Source: Ancylothrix sp. D3o (lineage in GTDB: Bacteria > Cyanobacteriota > Cyanobacteriia > Cyanobacteriales > Oscillatoriaceae). Taken from it: DNA of 64,000 bases. Below, in pieces: positions 57,856-64,000 of this stretch; within the stretch, counting starts at the first letter, position 1; every line of letters starts with the position of its first letter. Under the pieces are notes generated by a model, which was not told the origin of the DNA, made no database searches, and worked only from the letters and a program-made list of their open reading frames with translations. A program made the position numbers and the translations under genes. The stretch spans positions 930,001-994,000 of the forward strand of contig NZ_JAMXEX010000001.1 of NCBI RefSeq assembly GCF_025370775.1, given 5' to 3'.

Positions 57856-58182
57856 TTAAGCTTCCTCATTTTCTCTGATTGCCGTTTCTATTTCTTCAGA
57901 AAATGCCTCGGCATAAGCCCAAGCATTAACTAAATCAGCAGCCGAAATTGTTGGATAGCTTTCGAGTAAATCATTATCACTATACCCTATACGCCGAGCA
58001 TTTACTAATCCCCAAACAGGAATCCGAGTGCCAGCAATACAGGCATCTCCCCCGCACACATTAGGAGTTTTTTCGATACCTTGCCAGGGGTTATTTAAGC
58101 TTTTGCTTAATATTTGGATGGCTTGCTCTTTTTCTGCCGGGGATAAGGCCAGAAGTTTGTGTTTTAATTCTTTGAGGGACAT
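57856..58182 (-). CDS. DUF433 antitoxin
   Basis: This 108-residue protein has a DUF433 domain (about 35-100): CGGDACIAGTRIPVWGLVN, then YSDNDLLESYPTISAADLV and NAWAYAEAF. DUF433 has a winged-helix-like fold and is the antitoxin partner of DUF5615 toxins. It likely binds the toxin and its own promoter. Residues 1-33 are an extra helical segment (SLKELKHKLLALSPAEKEQA). It is translated just before the toxin. Confidence 0.78.
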   Translation of the reverse strand: MSLKELKHKLLALSPAEKEQAIQILSKSLNNPWQGIEKTPNVCGGDACIAGTRIPVWGLVNARRIGYSDNDLLESYPTISAADLVNAWAYAEAFSEEIETAIRENEEA

Positions 58183-58248
58183 AATTTTTAGGTGTTTTTA
58201 AATATTGGACGATAGTTAGATTATAGCTGCTTTTTTAGGGGCCGATAT

Positions 58249-58404
58249 TTGCCGCCGCCATTTGTCGCCGCCATTTGTCGCCGGTTAAAACCGGCGTCTA
58301 CATGAAAAAAACCCCTTCGGGGTTAAAATTTGGGGTTAAAATAAATCATCTCATTTAGTCCGTTAGGACTTCTTTCGTGTAGACACCGGTTTTAACCGGT
58401 GGCG
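58249..58404. repeat. Palindromic element with AAAACCGG arms
   Basis: The left arm (58279-58305) starts CGCCGGTTAAAACCGGCG and continues TCTACATGA. The right arm (58373-58404) starts TTTCGTGTAGACACCGG and continues TTTTAACCGGTGGCG, near-complementary to the left. Inside are a smaller stem (ACCCCTTCGGGGT, 58310-58322). Upstream (58249-58283) lies a 12-base tandem GCCGCCATTTGT. It resembles a miniature palindromic repeat of 100-150 bases between two same-strand genes. Confidence 0.7.
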
Positions 58405-58460
58405 AATGCAGGTTTTAACCTGCACCCAACACCAAAAAACACCGGCCCCCAAAACCCCTA

Positions 58461-59003
58461 TTAACTACAAACCTTCAACCTTGCAGCCGGCACAAAGCCA
58501 TTAATAGGTGCAGAAATTGCCACCCAACCATCACTTGTACTCGTATTCCCAAGCGACACCCTTTGATTATTTACTAAACGCCCCATCAAAGCACTATTAT
58601 CATTCGGAGCTTGCCGCACCAAAACCGCATCCGAAGCCGACACAGCCCGGCAATTAGTATCAACCGGCTTCGGAGTATTTCCAGAAATAGGTTGCTCACA
58701 AGTCGTCAAATATTGGCTAAAGACCACCCCATTAATAGGAGAAGTAATTTTCACCCAACCATTAGCAACCGTGCCATCAATTGTAACCACAGTTCCCTCT
58801 GGAATATTATCAAGAATTGTGCCGTTAGGAGTAGCGCGAATATTCAAATTACTGCCAACCTTTACCCGCCGGCAAGTTGCTTGCGCCACTAAATTTTGCG
58901 TTTCAGATTTTTGGGAAACGGTGCCAGAGTATGCCGGTGAACTCATTCCCAAAAACACCAACAAGCCGGCAGTAACAGATTGTTGCCAAAGATTAAGTTT
59001 CAT
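58461..59003 (-). CDS. Secreted bacterial SH3-domain protein
   Basis: This 180-residue protein has a signal peptide (cleavage near PAYSG, residues 24-28) and two SH3b domains (about 50-105 and 118-178). Each shows the pattern of a short Gly-rich turn with W-V-x-I-S/T (NGWVKITSPINGVVFSQYL and DGWVAISAPINGFVP). Cys residues flank both. Such domains bind cell-wall peptides or polysaccharides. No enzymatic domain is attached, so this is probably a wall-binding or adhesion factor. Confidence 0.8.
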   Translation of the reverse strand: MKLNLWQQSVTAGLLVFLGMSSPAYSGTVSQKSETQNLVAQATCRRVKVGSNLNIRATPNGTILDNIPEGTVVTIDGTVANGWVKITSPINGVVFSQYLTTCEQPISGNTPKPVDTNCRAVSASDAVLVRQAPNDNSALMGRLVNNQRVSLGNTSTSDGWVAISAPINGFVPAARLKVCS

Positions 59004-59086
59004 AAACCTTAACTCACACCAAAAACAACTTCATTCTTATTTTAGAGGCCGGTGGGCAATAGCCGCAAACTAACCCCCTGCTTTCT

Positions 59087-59232
59087 TGCTACAATCAAAA
59101 ACAAATCTATCCGGGGGGGGATGCGCTACCATGAACGAACAACGCCGGCAAACTTACCACCAACTCATCTATGCACTGCGGAGGTGTGAAAGTTCGGAAA
59201 AAATCAATGCAGCTTTAAACAACCACCCATAA
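59087..59232 (+). pseudogene. Remnant of a CHAT/TPR-type gene start, with its promoter
   Basis: A 33-codon frame (59131-59232) starts MNEQRRQTYHQLIYALR and stops after NNHP. This resembles the first residues of large cyanobacterial CHAT-domain proteins, which commonly begin MNEQR, then a hydrophobic helix and a Cys. An extended -10 box TGCTACAAT (59087-59095) and a G-rich ribosome-like tract lie just upstream, so the promoter and start seem intact while the rest of the gene is gone. Possibly a decayed copy, or a short independent peptide gene. Confidence 0.45.
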
Positions 59233-59402
59233 TTAAGAGTTTTTAAAAGCGCCAAATTTCCGCCAAAATAGGTAGATAAGAATTTCCAGGCTGGTTAAAG
59301 CCTTAATAAACTCAAACCTACCTACTTTGCAAAAAAAACCTACAACATATTTAATAGCACCCCCATTTTAGGAAACATTTATTAAGCAACCCGCCCGAAA
59401 AC

Positions 59403-60605
59403 TCAAGAAGGCATAAACAAAAACAAACCCAAGAAAAGATTACCCAAAATAAACCCAGCCGGAAAAGCCCACCGGCCCTTTCTATGACTACTCTCTGCCA
59501 CTTCCTTATCTCCTTTTTGACTAAAATAATGAGCCCAAACTATCTCAATAATAGTCAGAAAAATGAAAACATAACTAATCGTAATAAAACCATCAATAAA
59601 CGTCAGATAACTCACTTTCGGTAAAGATCCAGCAATCGATAGACTAAAAGCAATAGCCGTCAGGAGATTAGTAAGCCCAATCGCCGTAAGAGCCTCAAAA
59701 TATTCTATATCAATCCAAAAACAAGCCCCCGAAATCACAACAATTAAAAACATCGGAATAAAAACCTTACCCACATAAAACTGATAATTCCTGACAATAT
59801 CCAACTCCCCAACAAACCGGCTTACAGGGTTCTCCTCAGTAACCAACTTATTATTTACCACTTTCTGAGTGAAATTCTCTATCTTCCACTCAGACAAACT
59901 AACAAAATTATCTTTACTTAGGCCGCTATTCTTCGGTTTAGCAATAAAAACCACCTCAGTTTCATCATACCTAAAAGATTCAATCGCTATTTTTAGCTTT
60001 TGACGATCAAAAGGAAACCTCTTAAAATCAAAATCCGAAGACAACTTAATATTAAAGCCCTCGCTAAAACTAACCATTCCATCAGGATCAGCCACAATCA
60101 GAGCATTGTCCACATTGTTTTCCCCCGCTTTATTAACAAACTCTAGGAAAGGATGCCACACTTTTTCCAAATCATGAAAGCGGTACTTCTGCCGCTCATT
60201 TTTTGCATCAAACGCCAAGTGAGCATCCTTCCACGCAGCCTTCAAATAACCCACAACCTCGTAATTTTCTTTAGCCTCATCAATCGCAGCAAAATTTGTA
60301 ATATGCACCCCCACAGACACCTCCACCGGCTTACCTCCGTTCGGTGGAAGGGTCGTTAAATCCTCATCTTTTTCTCCCCCCTTATTTACCCTCTCCTCAC
60401 TCCTCGATGCCTTCTCATTTTGCCTATTTTTACCCCCAACATTTTCCACCTTTGGAACCTGAGAAATAACCTCAGTTTTTCCACCTTCCTGCGCTTTACC
60501 CTCAAAAGCAAAACTCACCACAAAACACACACAAACAGCCAGCCACCAACACACAAAAAATTTAATAACCCGTTTACTTTTGAGCATCCTCATTCCACCA
60601 GCCAA
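59403..60605 (-). CDS. Prokaryotic pentameric ligand-gated ion channel
   Basis: This 400-residue protein is a GLIC/ELIC-type channel. Residues about 18-38 form the signal peptide, and about 40-92 a charged linker. The beta-sandwich extracellular domain (about 93-275) includes VEVSVGVHITNFAAIDEA and the FPFDRQ loop (197-202), with no Cys-loop. Four helices follow: M1 278-298, M2 303-326, M3 332-358, M4 380-398. M2 lines up without gaps with that of GLIC as I recall it: Glu304 at -2' is kept, Leu at 9', and Ala at 11' where GLIC has His235, and LPK with Y(L/M)T after M2. Glu at -2' argues for cation passage. The ligand is unknown. It may be proton-gated by other residues. Confidence 0.85.
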   Translation of the reverse strand: MAGGMRMLKSKRVIKFFVCWWLAVCVCFVVSFAFEGKAQEGGKTEVISQVPKVENVGGKNRQNEKASRSEERVNKGGEKDEDLTTLPPNGGKPVEVSVGVHITNFAAIDEAKENYEVVGYLKAAWKDAHLAFDAKNERQKYRFHDLEKVWHPFLEFVNKAGENNVDNALIVADPDGMVSFSEGFNIKLSSDFDFKRFPFDRQKLKIAIESFRYDETEVVFIAKPKNSGLSKDNFVSLSEWKIENFTQKVVNNKLVTEENPVSRFVGELDIVRNYQFYVGKVFIPMFLIVVISGACFWIDIEYFEALTAIGLTNLLTAIAFSLSIAGSLPKVSYLTFIDGFITISYVFIFLTIIEIVWAHYFSQKGDKEVAESSHRKGRWAFPAGFILGNLFLGLFLFMPS

Positions 60606-60642
60606 AAATCAGCAAATCATTATAGCATCCTGCAACCTACCA

Positions 60643-60676
60643 TTAAAAAAAAATAAAGGGTGAGCCAAACTCACCC
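60643..60676 (-). terminator. Intrinsic terminator after pntB
   Basis: On the minus strand the stem GGGTGAG (60676-60670) pairs with CTCACCC (60664-60658), followed by TTTATTTTTTTT to 60643. It is 43 bases after the pntB stop, and ends the pnt operon transcript. Confidence 0.85.
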
Positions 60677-60718
60677 CCCTTAATACTTAGCGCAATTTGC
60701 GTCTTTGCTGTTCAAAAC

Positions 60719-62125
60719 CTACAACTGCTTCACCTCAGAAACCAACTTAGCAACAGCATCCTTAGCACTACCAAACAACATCATCGTCTTATCCTTATAA
60801 AACAACTCATTCTCAATTCCAGCAAACCCCGCACTCATCCCCCGCTTAATCACAATCGTATGTTTAGCCTTATCAACCTCCAAAATAGGCATCCCATAAA
60901 TCGGACTCGCGCTATCATGTCGCGCCGCCGGATTAACCACATCATTAGCACCAATTACCAGCGCCACATCAGTCTCATCAAACTGAGGATTAATATCATC
61001 CATATCGTACAACTGCGGATAAGGCACATTCGCCTCAGCCAACAAAACATTCATGTGTCCCGGCATCCGTCCCGCCACCGGGTGAATCGCATACTTAACC
61101 TCAACACCCAGCCGGTCTAGCTGATCCGCCAACTCCCGAACCGTATGCTGCGCCTGCGCCACAGCCATACCATAACCAGGCACAATCACAACCGAGCGAG
61201 CATAACCCAACATCATCGCCGCCTCTTCCGGGTCAACCGTGCGAACAGTCTTATCACCCAAATCCGCACCGGCACCAGAAGCAACAGCACCACCGCCACC
61301 ACCAAACGCACCAAAAAGCACACTCGTCAGCGAACGATTCATTGCCTTACACATAATTTGCGTCAAAATAATACCCGACGCACCAACCAAAGCCCCCGCA
61401 ATAATCAACATATTATTCATCACGATAAAACCGGCAACCGCCGCCGCCAAACCCGAATAAGAATTCAACAGCGAAACAACAACCGGCATATCCCCGCCAC
61501 CAATCGGCAGCACAAACAAAACACCCAAAACCAGAGAAATAGCCGTCAAAATTAACAGCACCGAATTATTAGCAGGAGTCACACAAAGATAAATACTTCC
61601 CCCCAACAACCCCGCAAACAAAAGAGCATTAACCGGCTGTTGCAAAGGAAAAGTAATCGGAGCACCAGGAAGCAAACCTTGCAACTTAGCAAAAGCTACT
61701 AAACTCCCCGTCAGCGTCACCGCCCCAATCAAAACACCCAAAATAATCGTAATATTAGAATCCACAGGAATCGTATCAGAAACCCTACTCAGCCTCCAAT
61801 ACTCACCCACCGCGACTAAAGCCGAAGCAGCACCCCCCAAACCATTCAACAAACCAACCATTTGAGGCATATCAGTCATAGCCACAGTTTTAGCCATGAT
61901 CGTCCCCAAAATCGAGCCAATAATAATCGCCACCAAAATCATCTCGTAATTCAAAACCGAGCGATCCAAAACCGTAGCGATAATCGCAATAAACATCCCC
62001 ACAGCGGCCAAAAAATTACCTTGACGAGCCGAAGCCGGAGAGCCTAATTGCTTCAAGCCAACAATAAACAAACTTGCTGCAATCAAGTACGAAATTTGAA
62101 TTCCCGAAAGTAAAAACTCTTGCAT
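60719..62125 (-). CDS. pntB: NAD(P) transhydrogenase subunit beta
   Basis: This 468-residue subunit has nine or so membrane helices in the first 270 residues and a C-terminal NADP(H)-binding domain (about 290-468) with VIVPGYGMAVAQAQHTV and IHPVAGRMPGHMNVLLAEA. Together with PntAA and PntAB it couples proton flow to hydride transfer from NADH to NADP+. It is the last gene of the three, 111 bases after pntAB, with a repeat between. A terminator follows. Confidence 0.95.
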   Translation of the reverse strand: MQEFLLSGIQISYLIAASLFIVGLKQLGSPASARQGNFLAAVGMFIAIIATVLDRSVLNYEMILVAIIIGSILGTIMAKTVAMTDMPQMVGLLNGLGGAASALVAVGEYWRLSRVSDTIPVDSNITIILGVLIGAVTLTGSLVAFAKLQGLLPGAPITFPLQQPVNALLFAGLLGGSIYLCVTPANNSVLLILTAISLVLGVLFVLPIGGGDMPVVVSLLNSYSGLAAAVAGFIVMNNMLIIAGALVGASGIILTQIMCKAMNRSLTSVLFGAFGGGGGAVASGAGADLGDKTVRTVDPEEAAMMLGYARSVVIVPGYGMAVAQAQHTVRELADQLDRLGVEVKYAIHPVAGRMPGHMNVLLAEANVPYPQLYDMDDINPQFDETDVALVIGANDVVNPAARHDSASPIYGMPILEVDKAKHTIVIKRGMSAGFAGIENELFYKDKTMMLFGSAKDAVAKLVSEVKQL

Positions 62126-62172
62126 ATTTCCCGTGTTTTTTGATGTTTTTGTGTTTTCTCGTAGGTTATTTT

Positions 62173-62206
62173 TTAACCGCAGATAAACGCAGATGGACGC
62201 AGATAA
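62173..62206. repeat. Dispersed CGCAGATAAACG repeat, copy E
   Basis: It reads TTAACCGCAGATAAACGCAG and continues ATGGACGCAGATAAG, lying inside the pntAB-pntB gap (62126-62236). Confidence 0.7.
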
Positions 62207-62236
62207 GTTAATGGTTGGGTAATTAGTTTTTCAACC

Positions 62237-62545
62237 TTATACTTTTGCCTCTTTTTTCTTGAACATTTGCAACATACGATCAGTCACCAAAAAACCACCG
62301 ACAACATTAATCGTCGCCAAAACAATCGCAATCAAACCCAAAACCACCGTAACATTCCATTCCCGATCCCCAGCAATCAAAAGCGCCCCTAAAACCGCAA
62401 TTCCAGAAATAGCATTAGACCCAGACATCAAAGGAGTATGAAGCGTCGGAGGAACCTTATTAATCACCTCAAAACCCACAAAAGAAGCCAAAACAAAAAC
62501 AACCAAACCAGCAATCAAACCTTCAGCCATAAAAAACTCCTCCAA
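62237..62545 (-). CDS. pntAB: NAD(P) transhydrogenase subunit alpha part 2
   Basis: This 102-residue membrane subunit has three or four helices (LIAGLVVFVLASFVGFEV, TPLMSGSNAISGIAVLGAL, and a final helix through VLATINVVGGFLVTDRM). It is the small split part of the alpha chain, as in Rhodospirillum and cyanobacteria, rather than the fused E. coli form. It sits between pntAA and pntB in the operon, with repeats on both sides. Confidence 0.93.
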   Translation of the reverse strand: MEEFFMAEGLIAGLVVFVLASFVGFEVINKVPPTLHTPLMSGSNAISGIAVLGALLIAGDREWNVTVVLGLIAIVLATINVVGGFLVTDRMLQMFKKKEAKV

Positions 62546-62582
62546 ATAAAAGAACCTTCAAACCAATAAAAAAACCATCCTA

Positions 62583-62617
62583 TTCATCTGCGTTCATCTG
62601 CGTTTATCTGCGGTTAA
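62583..62617. repeat. Dispersed CGCAGATAAACG repeat, copy F
   Basis: It reads TTCATCTGCGTTCATCTGCG and continues to CGGTTAA, lying inside the pntAA-pntAB gap (62546-62621) and ending 5 bases before the pntAA stop. Confidence 0.7.
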
Positions 62618-62621
62618 AAAC

Positions 62622-63776
62622 TTACTGACTTACCACAGAAAGCAAACTTACCAAAGCATTCTTCACCCGCTCATTCCGCACCTCACCCCCATGAGACACA
62701 CAAGTATCCCGAATAATATCATCCTCAAAATTCAAATTCACAGACCCATCCTTAGTCAGCAAATACTGAACCAAAGTCAAAACATTTTTCGCATACATCT
62801 GAGAAGCATGAACCGGCATCGAAGAAGGCAAATTAACCGGCCCAATAATCGTCACCCCATCCCGTACCACATCCTTGCCAGCCTGCGTATAAACACAATT
62901 CCCACCACTCTCAGCAGCCAAATCAACAACCACCGAACCCGGCGCCATTCTCGCCACCATATCTTCCGTTACCAAAACCGGCGCCTTTCTGCCAGGAACC
63001 TGAGCCGTAGTAATCACCACATCCGCCGTCGCCACATGATCAGAAATCACCGCATGAGTCCGTTGTTTCGACTCCTCAGAAATCTCCTTAGCATAACCAT
63101 TTGCCCCCACAGTATCCTCCTGCAAAGACACCTCAACAAACTTCGCACCCAAACTTTGCACCTCCTCCTTAACAGCCGGTCGAATATCAAAAGCCTCAAC
63201 CACAGCACCCAACCGGCGAGCCGTAGCAATAGCCTGTAAACCAGCAACGCCAGCCCCAATCACAAACACCTTAGCCGGTCGAATCGTCCCCGCCGCCGTC
63301 GTCAACATCGGGAAAAACTTCGGTAAAGCAGCAGCAGCAATCAAAACAGCCTTATAACCAGCAACCCCAGCCTGAGAAGAAAGAGCATCCATACTTTGAG
63401 CCCGCGACGTGCGAGGAATCAACTCCATACTCATCGCCGTAACCTTGCGATCAGCCAAACGCCGCACCATCAAAGGATCACCCAAAGGATTCAAAAACCC
63501 AATCAAAATCGATTCTTCCTTAAGCAAATCCACTTCCCAATCCTTCGGCGGAGCCACCTTCACCAAAATATCCGCCTCTCTCCACAAACTAGCCTTATCA
63601 GAACACAACTTTGCCCCCGCCTTTTCATAAGCCTCATCAGGGAAAAACGAACCCTCCCCAGCACCGCACTCCACCCAAACTTCCGCGCCGCCTTTAACCA
63701 GCCGGCTTACAGTATCCGGTATCAAAGCAACCCGATGCTCTCCCACTTCAACTTCTTTTGCAATCGCAATTTTCAT
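62622..63776 (-). CDS. pntAA: NAD(P) transhydrogenase subunit alpha part 1
   Basis: This 384-residue soluble subunit binds NAD(H). It matches the AlaDH/PNT family: MKIAIAKEVEVGEHRVALIP, the Rossmann loop VFVIGAGVAGLQAIATARRL followed by VVEAFDIRP, then ITTAQVPGRKAPVLVT and VVDLAAESGGNC. It is the first gene of the pnt operon. The ATG at 63776 has GGAG about 7 bases upstream. A promoter is expected in 63777-64000, where I see no gene. Confidence 0.95.
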   Translation of the reverse strand: MKIAIAKEVEVGEHRVALIPDTVSRLVKGGAEVWVECGAGEGSFFPDEAYEKAGAKLCSDKASLWREADILVKVAPPKDWEVDLLKEESILIGFLNPLGDPLMVRRLADRKVTAMSMELIPRTSRAQSMDALSSQAGVAGYKAVLIAAAALPKFFPMLTTAAGTIRPAKVFVIGAGVAGLQAIATARRLGAVVEAFDIRPAVKEEVQSLGAKFVEVSLQEDTVGANGYAKEISEESKQRTHAVISDHVATADVVITTAQVPGRKAPVLVTEDMVARMAPGSVVVDLAAESGGNCVYTQAGKDVVRDGVTIIGPVNLPSSMPVHASQMYAKNVLTLVQYLLTKDGSVNLNFEDDIIRDTCVSHGGEVRNERVKNALVSLLSVVSQ

Positions 63777-64000
63777 AATTTCTCCTATTTTTTACAGTTT
63801 CTACAAAAATCTTCACCACAACTTTTTGTCAGCAAACTCTTATATTTGCCTTACTAAGTTTTTAGATGAGTTTGCCATTTTTAAAAAAAGAGCCGGCGCA
63901 CCAGCACTCAAAACCTGTTACCTCGCCCCATTTTTATTACCACAGCATTGCTTGATAGCTTGTGTAGGGATAGCCCAGAAACCTCACTCAAAAAACACAC

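Noticed and set aside
61145-61555. A 136-codon open frame on the + strand inside pntB
   Set aside because: It is antisense to a well-supported gene, and its His/Arg/Asn-rich composition is what a reverse-strand frame of C-rich sequence gives.
62126-62236. A mobile element inside the pnt operon
   Set aside because: The inserted sequence is a short tandem repeat of a dispersed family, with no terminal inverted repeats or target duplication visible.
1-64000. tRNA, rRNA, tmRNA or CRISPR arrays
   Set aside because: No cloverleaf or T-loop motif was noticed in the intergenic gaps, no long conserved RNA was recognised, and none of the repeats has a regular direct-repeat and spacer layout. A covariance-model scan could still find a missed RNA.

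Overview
The window is about 64 kb of chromosome from a cyanobacterium. The clade markers are ChlI (chlorophyll synthesis), a Psb32/TPM photosystem II protein, a CRR7-like NDH-1 factor, a DUF2854 protein, a PatD-like protein, a group 2 sigma factor of the cyanobacterial type, pentapeptide-repeat proteins, a PEP-CTERM protein and split pntAA/pntAB/pntB genes. Moderate GC, many short intergenic repeats, and a signalling-rich gene set fit a large-genome filamentous (Oscillatoriales-like) lineage, but the genus is not determined. No rRNA, tRNA, CRISPR array, phage or intact transposase gene was seen.

Layout. 0-3.5 kb: a glycosyltransferase cut by the left edge, a PEP-CTERM protein and a DUF4349 lipoprotein. 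3.8-11.7 kb: a UvrD-like helicase, a PIN-toxin remnant, treZ, an acetyltransferase, an SDR and an HD-like protein. 11.7-14.7 kb: a dual ABC ATPase, a methyltransferase and a PatD-like protein. 15-31.3 kb: mostly housekeeping, with rel, DUF2809, psb32, cobH, a pentapeptide protein, argD, a K+ channel, a sigma factor, priA and small conserved genes.

31.5-43.2 kb is the signalling core. It holds a 2,399-residue hybrid kinase whose membrane domain matches plant and cyanobacterial ethylene receptors at every ligand-site residue recalled from ETR1. A REC-GGDEF protein follows 21 bases downstream, and convergent to both is a CBS-PAS-PAS-GGDEF-EAL protein. Together they suggest a sensor feeding into cyclic-di-GMP.

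43.5-49 kb: glutathione peroxidase, ruvC, chlI, dapB, a membrane protein and a second pentapeptide protein. 49-52 kb: a Ser/Thr kinase fused to VIT and VWA domains. 52-57.3 kb: a second WxDE-type glycosyltransferase, an NTF2-like secreted protein and a bifunctional PutA. 57.5-60.6 kb: a DUF433/DUF5615 toxin-antitoxin pair, a palindromic element, an SH3 protein, a short CHAT-type gene remnant and a prokaryotic pentameric ligand-gated ion channel. 60.7-63.8 kb: the pnt transhydrogenase operon, with short repeats in both intercistronic gaps.

The most unusual items are the ethylene-receptor/c-di-GMP cluster, the pentameric channel without the GLIC pore histidine, the kinase-VIT-VWA fusion, and the interspersed repeat families that sit next to genes. 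All function calls come from reading the sequence and from remembered family features; no database search was run.
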